Below are positions 46,810 to 55,942 of a stretch of 64,000 nucleotides of DNA, piece after piece. Each line of letters opens with the position of its first letter. The first letter of the stretch is position 1. This stretch comes from Gemmatimonadota bacterium (GTDB taxonomy: Bacteria > Gemmatimonadota > Gemmatimonadetes > Longimicrobiales > Gaopeijiaceae). The notes beneath the pieces were generated by a model. It saw only the letters and a program-made list of their open reading frames with translations, searched no databases and had not been told where the DNA came from. The stretch is from positions 24,256-88,255 of the forward strand of contig JACQVF010000020.1 of assembly GCA_016209885.1 (NCBI GenBank), given 5' to 3'. Position numbers and translations under genes: made by a program.

Positions 46810-46841
46810 TTCCCGACCGTGCTTCCGGTCGGGAAGACTAG
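46810..46841. repeat. Fragment D of the dispersed element, perfect hairpin
   Basis: TTCCCGACCG-TGCTTC-CGGTCGGGAA, a perfect ten-base stem, followed by GACTAG. It matches only the CTAG end of the 83-bp element. It lies between ptsI and metK. Confidence 0.7.
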
Positions 46842-46866
46842 TGGCTACCCAAGGACGCCACAAGCC

Positions 46867-48627
46867 TCAGCGCTCCGCGTACGTGGAGAGGTCGATGGCA
46901 TCACCGATCCCCTCTTCCAGGCAGCGGATCACGTCGCTGGCGGTCGCAGCCGTCAGCGCCTGGGCCGCCGCTCGCTGCGCGTCCGCGATGCAGATGCTGC
47001 GGATCACCTTCTTGGTCTCCGGGATGGACGGCCACCCGACGCTGAGCGCGGTGATGTCGAGTCCGAGGAGCAGAAACGTGCCGAGAGGGTTCGAGGCCAT
47101 CTCTCCACAGATGCTCACCTCGATCCCGCCCGACCGCGCCACCGTGGAGATCCGATGGAGGAGTCGTACCACGGACGGGTGGAACGGGTTGTACAGCTTC
47201 GACAGCCGTGCGTTCGTGCGATCCACAGCCAGCGTGTACTGGACCAGGTCGTTCGTGCCGATGGAGAAGAAGTCCGCGTGCCGAGCCAGCTCGGCGGCAT
47301 CGAGCGCGGCGGCCGGCGTCTCGATGAGAATGCCCAGCTTGTACCCGGCATTGAACGGGATCCCGCGCCGCCGCAGGGTCTCCTCCTCCTGGGCGACCAG
47401 CTCCCGCGTGCGCTCGATCTCCTCCACATCGTTGACGAGGGGGAGCATGATGCGCACGTCCCCGTGCGCCGTGGCACGGAGCAACGCCCGCAGCTGGGTA
47501 CGGAACAGCTCGGGGACGTCCAGACACACGCGGATCGCCCTCCACCCCAGGAACGGGTTTTCCTCGGCGGGCATGTGGAGGAACATGGGGAACTTGTCGC
47601 CGCCGACATCGAAGGTTCGGACGTAGGCGGCGCCGTCCGGAAACGCCTCGGCCACCCGCCGATAGGCCTCGTACTGCTCTTCCTCGTCCGGCATCGCGGC
47701 GCGCCCCACCACCAGGAACTCGGTGCGGAACAGTCCGATTCCCTGGGCACCGTGGTCGCGTGCCGGCACGGCTTCCGCGGGAAGGTCGATGTTCGCCCGC
47801 AGCGACACCCTGCGTCCGTCCAGCGTGACCGGTTCCACATGGGCGAAGATGGCGAGCTCTTTCTCCCAGACCTGGATGCGCGCCTCGCGTTCCAGGTATT
47901 TGCGGCGCTCTTCCTCGGCGGGTTCCACGACCACGCGCCCGATGCGCCCGTCCAGGATCAATTCGTCGCCGCTCTGCACGTGGTCCGACAAGTCGCCCAG
48001 GCGCACCACCGCCGGGATCCCCATGGAGCGGGCGAGAATCGCCCAGTGAGAGGTGCGCGTTCCGCCATCCGTAGCGATCCCCAGGATGCGTGCGCGGTCG
48101 AGCTGCACGGTGATACTTGGCGTGAGGTCGCGGGCCACGAGAATGATGCCGTCACCGTCCACGGCTGTGGTATGGTCGGGGTCCGGCAGCCCCAGCAGCC
48201 AGTTGAGCACGCGGATCTCCACATCCTCCAGGTCGTTCAGCCGGTCCATGACCATGGGGTGCGAGGCGTGCGACCACTGCGACCGCAGCTCAAGGATCCG
48301 CCACTCGAAGGCGCGGGCGGCGCTGAGGTGGTTCTCGCGGATGTAAGTCTCCACTCCGCCGACCAGCTCGGTGTCGTCCAGCATGAGGATCTGGGGCTCG
48401 AAAATCTGGGCCTCCACCGGCCCCAGGCGCCGGGCCGCCTCCTCCTGGATCTGCCGGATGCGGCCCTTCGCCCATTCCCGCGCGTCGTGGAGGCGCTCGA
48501 TCTCGCGCTCGATCTCGGGTTCGGCAACGGAGGCGTGCGGAACGCGCGGCACCTCCCAGTGCAGCACGTGTGCCTGGCCGATCACGATGCCCGGTGACGC
48601 GGCGACCCCCTCGCGAATCAGCCTCAT
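46867..48627 (-). CDS. ptsI: PTS enzyme I (phosphoenolpyruvate-protein phosphotransferase)
   Basis: 586 residues from ATG 48627, overlapping the HPr stop by four bases. The phosphorylated histidine is in GGTRTSHWAILARSMG (about residue 194). The PEP-binding barrel has GIGLFRTEFL, NPFLGWRAIRVCLD and FFSIGTNDLVQYTLAVDR. It passes phosphate from PEP to HPr. It ends a seven-gene PTS block led by hprK. Confidence 0.96.
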   Translation of the reverse strand: MRLIREGVAASPGIVIGQAHVLHWEVPRVPHASVAEPEIEREIERLHDAREWAKGRIRQIQEEAARRLGPVEAQIFEPQILMLDDTELVGGVETYIRENHLSAARAFEWRILELRSQWSHASHPMVMDRLNDLEDVEIRVLNWLLGLPDPDHTTAVDGDGIILVARDLTPSITVQLDRARILGIATDGGTRTSHWAILARSMGIPAVVRLGDLSDHVQSGDELILDGRIGRVVVEPAEEERRKYLEREARIQVWEKELAIFAHVEPVTLDGRRVSLRANIDLPAEAVPARDHGAQGIGLFRTEFLVVGRAAMPDEEEQYEAYRRVAEAFPDGAAYVRTFDVGGDKFPMFLHMPAEENPFLGWRAIRVCLDVPELFRTQLRALLRATAHGDVRIMLPLVNDVEEIERTRELVAQEEETLRRRGIPFNAGYKLGILIETPAAALDAAELARHADFFSIGTNDLVQYTLAVDRTNARLSKLYNPFHPSVVRLLHRISTVARSGGIEVSICGEMASNPLGTFLLLGLDITALSVGWPSIPETKKVIRSICIADAQRAAAQALTAATASDVIRCLEEGIGDAIDLSTYAER

Positions 48628-48959
48628 ACGTGTCCCTCGGCTCCTTCCTCGACTTCTTCCTCTTCCTCTGGCCGCTCCTCGGGTTCGTCGAAGCCACGCG
48701 CGACGAGAGCGGCGAGGGCGCGGACCGCCTCGGGGGCGTCGGAGCCCGCCGCGCGGATCGTGATCTCGCTGCCGCACTCGGCGGCCAGCATCATGACGCC
48801 CATAATGCTCTTTCCGTTGACGCTCATCTCGTTCTTCGCGACCGTGATGTTCGCCTGGAAACGGTTTGCCAGCTTGACGAACTCGGCGGCGGGCCGTGCG
48901 TGGAGTCCCGCAGGGTTCATGATGCGTGCCACCCGCTCGATGGTCACGGGATCAGTCAT
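48624..48959 (-). CDS. ptsH: HPr phosphocarrier protein with acidic tail
   Basis: 111 residues; HPr is usually about 85-90. His20 in PAGLHARPAAEFV is the EI target and Ser51 in NGKSIMGVMML is the HprK target. Both are present. After residue 88 comes an added tail of mostly Glu (DEPEERPEEEEEVEEGAEG). Start and stop overlap neighbours by four bases (ATGA) on each side. Confidence 0.95.
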   Translation of the reverse strand: MTDPVTIERVARIMNPAGLHARPAAEFVKLANRFQANITVAKNEMSVNGKSIMGVMMLAAECGSEITIRAAGSDAPEAVRALAALVARGFDEPEERPEEEEEVEEGAEGHV

Positions 48960-49705
48960 CGAGCCCACCCGTACGCGAGGATCGCGAACGCGGTGACCAG
49001 GAGCGCGACCGCCGTCTGCCGGCGAACGGCCTCCCCCCTCCAGACGCCGAGTACCACGCCCAGGAGGCCGAGGAGCGAGAACCCGTACGGCACCGGCTGG
49101 TCCACCACCCCGCGAATCAGGAGTAGCGCTACGAGGGCGCCGAGGAGGAATGCCCCTCCGCCGGCGATCCGGTCGCCCAGGCGTGCGAGCCCCGCGTGCC
49201 GCAGCGGTTCGCCCAGCAGATTCCGCTTCTGGAGCCCGAGCCGGAAACCCCAGAGGCGCAGGATCAGGTGCCCGACGTTGTAGAGCCCAAGGAACACGAC
49301 TGCCGCAAGCCACCCGGACGTACCGACACAGTACAGGACGAGCGCGAGAAGCAGCGACGCCGGGAGCCAACCGGCCCACACGAGCCGGTCGCCGAGCGCA
49401 CCGAGCGGCCCGCGCATGGCGGCCTTGAAGCGTTCGATGAGCTGCGCGGCCGCGCGATCCAGCTCCAGCGCGGCCACGGCGCCCAGCGCCATGGTCGCGA
49501 GATACGGGTGGCTGTTGAACAGGTTGCTGTGCCGTCGCGTCGCCTCGTTCAACGCGTCCTCGTTCCCGCGATACACCTCGCGCAGCACCGGCAGAAGCGC
49601 GAACGCGAAGCCGGCCCCGAGCATCGTCCGGTAGTTCCACGAGCCCTGGATCGCGAAGGAGCGCAGGAATACGCTCCAGCACGCCATGCGCGCGCCGCGC
49701 GTCAT
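48956..49705 (-). CDS. PTS mannose-family IID component
   Basis: 249 residues (typical 270-285). Motifs of IID: LRSFAIQGSWNYRTMLGAG, FNSHPYLATMALGAVAALE and RGPLGALGDRLVWAGWLP. Several C-terminal helices. With IIC it forms the membrane part. Coupled to IIC and HPr by ATGA overlaps. Confidence 0.92.
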   Translation of the reverse strand: MTRGARMACWSVFLRSFAIQGSWNYRTMLGAGFAFALLPVLREVYRGNEDALNEATRRHSNLFNSHPYLATMALGAVAALELDRAAAQLIERFKAAMRGPLGALGDRLVWAGWLPASLLLALVLYCVGTSGWLAAVVFLGLYNVGHLILRLWGFRLGLQKRNLLGEPLRHAGLARLGDRIAGGGAFLLGALVALLLIRGVVDQPVPYGFSLLGLLGVVLGVWRGEAVRRQTAVALLVTAFAILAYGWAR

Positions 49706-50367
49706 AGCGTCACGGCCGCCACCGTGCCCGCGGCCAGGCCGGCGAGGAATAGCCACCTCCAGCGCTGCCAGCCGCCGAAGGTGCGGAGCAGCACCCCCAT
49801 GGGAGCGGCTGCGGCGGCCGTGAGCATCCCGGCCGTGTGCCGTTCGTCGAGCGGCCACACGACCGCGAGGTGCGGCGCCACGAGCAGCCCGAGGGTCGCG
49901 CCGGTGCTCGCCAGGAGCGCCCCTCTGGCGAAGTCCAGACTCAGGGCCGTGAGGTGGGCTTGCGTCACGTGCCGGGGCGTCACTGGCCCCGTTATCGGGT
50001 CCGGTACGAAGCGGCTGTTCAGAAGGCGCAGGTACGTGATGGACGCGCCGCCCAGGCCTTCCCACACGAGGCCGAGCGCAACCCCGAGGGCGAGACCAGC
50101 CGCGCCCGGCGCCGCCGCAGCCGTTAGGGCGGCCGCCACCGCGGCGGGACCCGACTCGGGGAAACGCGCGCCGCCCACGGGCAGCACGCACAGCTGGAAC
50201 AGCTCGAGGACGGCACCCACAGCCGCCCCGTACACGGGCGCCCCGACCAGCGCTCCCGCCAGCGTAGCGGCCACGAACGGGCGCGACACCATGAACTGGC
50301 CGAACGAGGTCCCGTCCAGGCCCAGGAGCCCGCCCAGGAGCGCCGCCACCACCAGATCCGCGGCCAT
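49702..50367 (-). CDS. PTS mannose/sorbose-family IIC component
   Basis: 221 residues, shorter than ManY-type proteins (about 260). Hydrophobic throughout. GLLGLDGTSFGQFMVSRPFV at the N-terminus and GAVLELFQLCVLPVGGARFP match IIC. Substrate unknown. Confidence 0.88.
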   Translation of the reverse strand: MAADLVVAALLGGLLGLDGTSFGQFMVSRPFVAATLAGALVGAPVYGAAVGAVLELFQLCVLPVGGARFPESGPAAVAAALTAAAAPGAAGLALGVALGLVWEGLGGASITYLRLLNSRFVPDPITGPVTPRHVTQAHLTALSLDFARGALLASTGATLGLLVAPHLAVVWPLDERHTAGMLTAAAAAPMGVLLRTFGGWQRWRWLFLAGLAAGTVAAVTL

Positions 50368-50371
50368 GCGA

Positions 50372-50851
50372 TCAGCGGAGCAGTTCTTCGAGGGCCACGG
50401 GCTTCGAGCTCGGAAGATCCTGCGCCAAGATTTCCACTCCCTCGCCGACCAGCTTCTCGAGCTCGAGGCGGTCGTCAGGACTCAGGAACACATACGGGAG
50501 AACCCTGTGGCGCCCGGCGCCGTGGTGGATCCCGCCGATATTCACCCGCTCCCCCACGAGGAGTCCACCCTCAGCGAGCCGGCGCATGGTCTGAAGGTCC
50601 CGCACCAGGATCAGGGCACGCCGCGGATCAACCCGCCACGTCCCCAGCTGCGTTCGGGCGGTAGCCACGTCGGCGAACGTGACCTCCAGGCCCTCGGGGA
50701 GTCCCAGGACGTAAAGTTCCTGTTCCCAAACACTTGCCGCAATCTCGTCATCCACGACGATGATCCGCGACGGCTGGAGGTTGGCACCCCAACCGACCAG
50801 CACCTGCCCGTGGATCAGACGTTCATCGACCCGATAGAGCAGGATCGGCAT
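50372..50851 (-). CDS. PTS mannose/fructose/sorbose-family IIB component
   Basis: 159 residues from ATG 50851. The phosphorylated histidine is His14 in YRVDERLIHGQVLVGW. NIGGIHHGAGRHRVLPYV is the second conserved block. It overlaps the end of the IIA gene by 29 bases, an unusually long overlap in different frames. Confidence 0.94.
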   Translation of the reverse strand: MPILLYRVDERLIHGQVLVGWGANLQPSRIIVVDDEIAASVWEQELYVLGLPEGLEVTFADVATARTQLGTWRVDPRRALILVRDLQTMRRLAEGGLLVGERVNIGGIHHGAGRHRVLPYVFLSPDDRLELEKLVGEGVEILAQDLPSSKPVALEELLR

Positions 50852-51248
50852 GCGGATCCGGAGCCGGAGCACACAGGATGCCGGCCCGCCCCTTGGCCAG
50901 GAGCCGCGGGACGAGTTCGCGCAGCGGCAGGTCCCGGTGGAATACGAATTCCAGCAGCAAGGGCAGATTCGTTCCGAAGATCACCGCGCGATCCGGCCGG
51001 CCGCTGCAGAGCCGTCGCGCCGCGAGTGCGCAACTTCCCGTCGGCAGGTCGGCGAACACGATGGCGGGTTCTTCACCGGCCAGCTCGCCGAGCCGGGCCA
51101 GCAGCGTCTCCGGAGAGCACTCCTCGTTGCTCACGGGGGTCAAGGCGGCGGCCTCGGCGCCCGCGATGCGGTGCACGGCGTGTACGAGCCCGGCAGCCAT
51201 ATCCCCGTGGGCGACCACGATCCCGCGCGCGGGGCGGCTCTCACTCAT
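50823..51248 (-). CDS. PTS mannose-family IIA component
   Basis: 141 residues from ATG 51248. His14 in GIVVAHGDMAAGLVHAV is the phosphorylation site. ADLPTGSCALAARRL and VIFGTNLPLLLEFVF follow the EIIA-Man pattern. Start overlaps hprK's end by eight bases. Confidence 0.92.
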   Translation of the reverse strand: MSESRPARGIVVAHGDMAAGLVHAVHRIAGAEAAALTPVSNEECSPETLLARLGELAGEEPAIVFADLPTGSCALAARRLCSGRPDRAVIFGTNLPLLLEFVFHRDLPLRELVPRLLAKGRAGILCAPAPDPHADPALSGR

Positions 51249-52203
51249 AGTCTTCCTCGAGGTACTCCCGACCCGGGCGCATGGCATCCATGAGCCGGCG
51301 ATCGAATGCCCGTGCGGCATCCACCCCTGCGACCTTGAGGAGATGGTTCATCGCTACGACTTCGCACATCACCGTGATGTTCTTGCCCGGGTTCAGCGGG
51401 ATGACGACCTTGGGGAGGGTCACGCCCAGGACTTTGACCTCTTCTGAGACCAGGCCGGTGCGGTCGAAGTACGTGGGGTTGTTCCAGTCCTCAAGCTGCA
51501 CGACCACCTCGATCCGTTTCTGCTGTCGGATCGCGCGGATCCCGAAGAGCGCGCGGACATCGATGATCCCGATTCCGCGAATCTCCATGTGGTGGCGCTG
51601 GAGCTCGTGGCCCCGCCCGATGAGGACGTCATTCCCTCGCTGCGTAATGATCACGACGTCATCCGCGACCAGACGATGGCCGCGTTCGACGAGATCGAGG
51701 ACGCACTCGCTCTTGCCGATCCCGCTGCGGCCGACGAAGAGGAGGCCGATGCCGCAGACGTCGGCGAGGGAGGCGTGCATCGTGGTGGTTGGCGCAAAGA
51801 ACTCCTCGAGGTACGGCTTGATCCTGCGGTAGAACTCCGCCGTCCTGAGCTTCGAGCGCAGGACAGGCACCCCGCGCCGCGTGGCGATCTCCAGGAAGCT
51901 CTGGGGGACCGACTGCGCCTTGGTGATGAAGACGGCGGGAATCTCCACCGACATGAGGGCGTCGAGGACCTCGCTGGCGCGCTCCTCTCCGAGGTTGGCC
52001 AGGTACGTCATCTCCGTCTCGCCGAAGACCTGGAGCCGGCCGACGGGCATGCGCTCCCTGTAGCCGGCGAGGGCCAGACCCGGGCTGGAGATCTCGGGCT
52101 CGGCCACCATGCGGCCGAGCCCGCGGCTGTCCGTGAGCAACTCGAGGGATAGCGTCTCCCCCTTATGGTCGAGCAGCTCTTTGACCGTCAGTGACTTCCT
52201 CAA
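51241..52203 (-). CDS. hprK: HPr kinase/phosphorylase
   Basis: 320 residues, TTG start. His143 (TTMHASLAD), Walker A GRSGIGKSE (158-166), then GHRLVADDVV, and the signature EIRGIGIIDVRALFG. It phosphorylates HPr on Ser in response to metabolites and reverses the reaction. hprK next to IIA is the arrangement seen in many Gram-negative sensory PTS clusters. hpf precedes by 19 bases. Confidence 0.97.
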   Translation of the reverse strand: MRKSLTVKELLDHKGETLSLELLTDSRGLGRMVAEPEISSPGLALAGYRERMPVGRLQVFGETEMTYLANLGEERASEVLDALMSVEIPAVFITKAQSVPQSFLEIATRRGVPVLRSKLRTAEFYRRIKPYLEEFFAPTTTMHASLADVCGIGLLFVGRSGIGKSECVLDLVERGHRLVADDVVIITQRGNDVLIGRGHELQRHHMEIRGIGIIDVRALFGIRAIRQQKRIEVVVQLEDWNNPTYFDRTGLVSEEVKVLGVTLPKVVIPLNPGKNITVMCEVVAMNHLLKVAGVDAARAFDRRLMDAMRPGREYLEEDYE

Positions 52204-52222
52204 CCCACGTTCACCTCTGCGT

Positions 52223-52540
52223 CTAGGACGCCTGGGAGGGTCTGGGTACCTGGCGCTCGCGGCGTTGCTCGCGCCGCCGGCGCAGCCGCCGGCGCAGCCG
52301 GTCCGCCAGCTTGTCCACGGCGTCCCTGAACTCGACCCCCTCCGCGCGGGCCACCAGCGGCTCCTCCCGGTCCACCGAGATCACGGCCTCCACCTGCTTG
52401 AGATGCGCTTGCATATCGAAGACCAGTTCGGCGGCGGAGAGGCGTGGCTCGTAGCGCAGCATCTTCTGGAGGTACGCCTCCGCCCGCGCGCGGATCGCGT
52501 CGGGAATCTCGCAATGACGCGCGGCGATCTGGATCCTCAT
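52223..52540 (-). CDS. hpf: Ribosome hibernation promoting factor (short form)
   Basis: 105 residues, ATG behind GGGAGGAG. RIQIAARHCEIPDAIRARAE at the N-terminus and VEAVISVDREEPLVARAEG are HPF/YfiA features. The C-terminal end is very basic (RRRLRRRREQRRERQ). In proteobacteria hpf also lies near rpoN and ptsN; here it precedes hprK. It inactivates ribosomes in stationary phase. Confidence 0.93.
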   Translation of the reverse strand: MRIQIAARHCEIPDAIRARAEAYLQKMLRYEPRLSAAELVFDMQAHLKQVEAVISVDREEPLVARAEGVEFRDAVDKLADRLRRRLRRRREQRRERQVPRPSQAS

Positions 52541-52648
52541 TCGCTCCTCCCTGTCGCACTTGCCGGTTCAGGTAGTTCCCCATAGCCCACACCCCCCTGG
52601 CGGGTTGGACGGCGGGCGAGTGGCCCGCTCACCCGCTCAAAAACAAAC

Positions 52649-53773
52649 CTAACCGACCACCGGAGTCCGGACCAGACAGCGCTCAAGGCGCTCCTCGACG
52701 CGCCGGGCCGCTTCGTCCCAGGAGAATCGTTGGGCGAAGCGCCGCGCCGCACCGCCCATCCGGTCGCGGAGCGCGGGATCGCGGAGCACCTCACCGATGC
52801 GGCGGGCCAGCGCCTCCACATCGCCGTGAGGCACCAGGAAACCGGTTTCCCCGTGCACCACGGATTCCCTGAGCCCAGGCGAGTCGCTGGCGACCGTGGG
52901 CGTCGCGCAAGCCGCGGCCTCCACATTCGTGATCCCCCACCCCTCTTTGACCGAGGTCAGCACGTGGACCCAGCTCCTGCGCATGAGTTCGCGCTTCTTC
53001 TCCTCCGAGACGAAACCCAGGAATTCGACGGTGTCCCTGAGACCGAGCCGGTCCCGGAGCCGCGCGAGCGCGGCCTGCTCCTCCCCCTGGCCCGCGATGA
53101 GGACGCGAAGCGGAAGTCCTTCGGCCCGCAGGTGCGCGGCCGCCCGCAGAATCAGGTCGATGCGCTTGTACCGTTTCAGCCGCCCGAGGTAGAGAACGGT
53201 CGGCTCCGGAACGCGGGGTGCGCCGGTATCCACGGTGTAGAAAGCGAGCTCCGCACCGTTGCGGATGACCGAGATCTGGGCGGCGCTCAGCCCGCGCCGC
53301 ACCAGGTCATCCCGCGTGCTCTCCGAGATGGCGACGGTCGGGACCTTGCGGTAGACCCGAGGGATCGGGCGCTCCAGCAACCAGGTCGCTGTGGCCAAGG
53401 GGAGGGACGCCTCCTGGAACGCGACGCCGCCGAACAGGTGGTGAACGAGGAGGACCAGGGGCCGGCGCACCCACAGCGGCGTGAACAGCGGCACCTTGTT
53501 CAGGTCCTCCACCACGATGTCGAACGGACGGTGGCGGAGCACGGACGCGTAGTAGCGGGGCGCGGCGAGATTGAACGTGTACCGTGCCCCGGCGCGATGG
53601 ATCTCGATCCCGTCCAGCTCGACCCGCGGCACCGCACCCGGCCAACCGGAGGCTAACAGCGCAACCTCGTGGCCCCACCTGGTGAGCCTCCCGAAGATCG
53701 CATGCAGGTGGAACTCGGCGCCTCCGGCCTGCGGGTTCTCACCATCGAGCCAGTTGAAGACGAGGATCCTCAT
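52649..53773 (-). CDS. GT4 family glycosyltransferase
   Basis: 374 residues, GT-B fold. N-terminal RILVFNWLDGENPQAGGAEF for the acceptor side, VLYLGRLKRYKRIDLILRAA, then EGWGITNVEAAACATPTVAS with the EX7E motif and GETGFLVPHGDVEAL. It probably adds a hexose to a lipid or polysaccharide of the envelope. Acceptor unknown. Downstream of nusB by 34 bases. Confidence 0.92.
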   Translation of the reverse strand: MRILVFNWLDGENPQAGGAEFHLHAIFGRLTRWGHEVALLASGWPGAVPRVELDGIEIHRAGARYTFNLAAPRYYASVLRHRPFDIVVEDLNKVPLFTPLWVRRPLVLLVHHLFGGVAFQEASLPLATATWLLERPIPRVYRKVPTVAISESTRDDLVRRGLSAAQISVIRNGAELAFYTVDTGAPRVPEPTVLYLGRLKRYKRIDLILRAAAHLRAEGLPLRVLIAGQGEEQAALARLRDRLGLRDTVEFLGFVSEEKKRELMRRSWVHVLTSVKEGWGITNVEAAACATPTVASDSPGLRESVVHGETGFLVPHGDVEALARRIGEVLRDPALRDRMGGAARRFAQRFSWDEAARRVEERLERCLVRTPVVG

Positions 53774-53807
53774 GGGGGCGCACGCCCGCGTGCTCCCGAG
53801 CGGAGGC

Positions 53808-54230
53808 TCAGCCCGCGGCCTGCACTCGCCGGAGCAACGCGTCCAACACCCCGTTCACGAACCGGACGGATTGGTCGCTCCCGTACTTCTCCGCCAGCCG
53901 AATGGCTTCCTGGATCGAAACGCGGGGGGGGATCTCGTCCAGGTACAGGATCTCGGCCGCGCCCACGCGCAGGATCTGCCGGTCCACGGAGGCGAGCCGC
54001 TCGAGCCGCCAGTTCTCTAGCGCGTCGCGCAGCGCCCGGTCGATCTCATCGAGCCTGTCTGCGAGCACCGCGATCACCCTGCGGATGTAAGGCACGCGGC
54101 GGGGCGCCACGTTGCGCTTAGCGAGGGTCGTCTCGAGCACCGCCATCAAGGGAACGGCGCAACCTGCCGCCTCCCAGGCATAGAGGACTTGAACCATCCA
54201 GGCGCGCGCACGGCTCCGGTCGCGGACCAC
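53808..54230 (-). CDS. nusB: Transcription antitermination factor NusB
   Basis: 140 residues from GTG 54230 with GGGGAG. RSRARAWMVQVLYAWEAAG at the N-terminus, WRLERLASVDRQILRVGAAE and IPPRVSIQEAIRLAEKYGSD are NusB motifs. It binds boxA RNA with S10 in rRNA antitermination. The ribH-nusB order is widespread in bacteria. Confidence 0.95.
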   Translation of the reverse strand: MVRDRSRARAWMVQVLYAWEAAGCAVPLMAVLETTLAKRNVAPRRVPYIRRVIAVLADRLDEIDRALRDALENWRLERLASVDRQILRVGAAEILYLDEIPPRVSIQEAIRLAEKYGSDQSVRFVNGVLDALLRRVQAAG

Positions 54231-54270
54231 GAGTACTCCCCACCGCTCCCCGTCTCCACGCGGGGACCGG

Positions 54271-54735
54271 CTAGTCGATGCGGGGGAAGAGATCGGACAT
54301 CTCGAGGGCGCTGAGCGCGGCATCCCAACCTTTGTTTCCGGCCTTCGTGCCAGCCCGCTCCAGAGCCTGTTCCACCGTGTCCGTGGTCAGGACGCCGAAG
54401 GCGACGGGAATGGACGCCTTCCGGGCCACCGCGGCGATCCCCCGTGCCGCCTCGCCGGCCACGTACTCGAAGTGCGGCGTCTCGCCTCGAATTACGCACC
54501 CGAGGGCGATGATCGCAGCGTGCCGCTCGAGCGACGCGACGCGGGCGACGACAGCCGGGATCTCGAACGCGCCCGGAACCCAGTAGGCATCGATGGCCTC
54601 GTCCGCGACCCCGTGGCGAAGGAGGCAGTCGCGGGCGCCCGCCAGAAGCTGCTTCGTGATCAGCTCGTTGAAGCGGCTGATCACGATAGCGAACCGCTTC
54701 CCCGCGCCCTGTAGCTGCCCAGCAATCTCGTTCAA
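54271..54735 (-). CDS. ribH: 6,7-dimethyl-8-ribityllumazine synthase
   Basis: 154 residues from a TTG start. FAIVISRFNELITKQLLAGA, WVPGAFEIPAV, and GCVIRGETPHFEYVAGEA with the catalytic histidine, then FGVLTTDTVEQALERAGTKA. It condenses the ribityl-uracil with dihydroxybutanone phosphate. Seven bases after ribBA. Confidence 0.97.
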   Translation of the reverse strand: MNEIAGQLQGAGKRFAIVISRFNELITKQLLAGARDCLLRHGVADEAIDAYWVPGAFEIPAVVARVASLERHAAIIALGCVIRGETPHFEYVAGEAARGIAAVARKASIPVAFGVLTTDTVEQALERAGTKAGNKGWDAALSALEMSDLFPRID

Positions 54736-54742
54736 GGGTGTG

Positions 54743-55942
54743 CTAGAGCAGGTGGCCGAGCTTCACGCGCTTCGTGTCCAGGTAATCCTGGTTGTGCTCG
54801 GTGGGCGTCACCTGGAGCGGTGCGCGGCCTGTGATCACCAGGTTATAGCCGTCCAGCCCGATGATCTTGCGCGGGTTGTTCGTGAGCAGGCGGATCGAGC
54901 TGAGGCCGAGGTCCAGGAGGATCTGCGCGCCGATCCCGTAATCGCGGAGATCCGGCTTGAAGCCCAGGGACTCATTCGCTTCCACGGTGTCCTGACCCTG
55001 GTCCTGGAGCTCGTAGGCCCGGAGCTTGTTCCCGAGCCCGATCCCGCGCCCCTCCTGGCTCAGGTAGACGATAGCGCCGTGGCCGTCCTCGTGGATGCGC
55101 CGCATGGCTGCGTGGAGCTGTTCGCCGCAATCGCAGCGCATGGAGCCGAATACGTCGCCGGTCAGGCACTGGGAGTGCATGCGGACCAGGACGTCCTTGC
55201 GACCGGCGATGTCGCCCTTCACGAGTGCCACGTGCTCGCGGTCGTCGATGAGGCTCTCGTACCCGATGATCTTGAACTCGCCGTAGGGCGTGGGGATGCG
55301 GGCCTCCGCGATGCGCTTGACGAGCCGCTCCTTCTGGAGCCGGTAGGCGACGATCTGCGCCACCGTGATAAAGCGGAGCGCGTGCGTCCGCGCGAACCTC
55401 TCGAGCTGGGGCCGGCGGGCCATGGTGCCGTCTGGGTTCATGATCTCGCAGATGACGCCTGCCGGATAGAGAGCCGCGAGGCGAGCCAGGTCCACGGCCG
55501 CCTCGGTCTGGCCGACGCGTCGCAGCACGCCGCCCGGCCGCGCGCGGAGCGGAAACACGTGGCCGGGGCGGCGGAGGTCCGAGGGTCGGGTCTCCGGATC
55601 TACGAGCACCAGGACCGTCTTCGCCCGGTCGTAGGCGCTGATCCCCGTGGTCACGCCGAACCGGGGGTGCGCGTCCACGGACACCGTGAACGCGGTGCCC
55701 TGGGGGTCCGTGCTGTGGTCGGCCATGGGCGTAAGGCCCAGCTGGTCCGCGCGCTCCTGCGACAGCGCGACGCAGATCAGTCCGCGACCATGCGTGGCCA
55801 TGAAGTTGATGGTCTCCGGCGTAGCAGTGACCGCCGCACAGACGAGATCACCTTCGTTCTCCCGGTCCTCGTCGTCCGCGACGATCACCATCTTGCCGTC
55901 GCGAATGTCCGCGATGGCGTCCTCTACGCGATCGAAAGGCAC
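54743..55942 (-). CDS. ribBA: Bifunctional DHBP synthase / GTP cyclohydrolase II
   Basis: 399 residues, GTG start directly after the ribE stop. Residues about 1-200 are DHBP synthase ([34 protein letters not shown]). Residues about 205-399 are GTP cyclohydrolase II with zinc ligands in [18 protein letters not shown] and [15 protein letters not shown]. Makes both riboflavin precursors. Confidence 0.97.
   Translation of the reverse strand: MPFDRVEDAIADIRDGKMVIVADDEDRENEGDLVCAAVTATPETINFMATHGRGLICVALSQERADQLGLTPMADHSTDPQGTAFTVSVDAHPRFGVTTGISAYDRAKTVLVLVDPETRPSDLRRPGHVFPLRARPGGVLRRVGQTEAAVDLARLAALYPAGVICEIMNPDGTMARRPQLERFARTHALRFITVAQIVAYRLQKERLVKRIAEARIPTPYGEFKIIGYESLIDDREHVALVKGDIAGRKDVLVRMHSQCLTGDVFGSMRCDCGEQLHAAMRRIHEDGHGAIVYLSQEGRGIGLGNKLRAYELQDQGQDTVEANESLGFKPDLRDYGIGAQILLDLGLSSIRLLTNNPRKIIGLDGYNLVITGRAPLQVTPTEHNQDYLDTKRVKLGHLL

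Noticed and set aside
46751..46866. SAM riboswitch before metK
   Set aside because: No SAM-I/SAM-II/SAM-IV pattern; the region holds a 10-bp repeat and fragment D.
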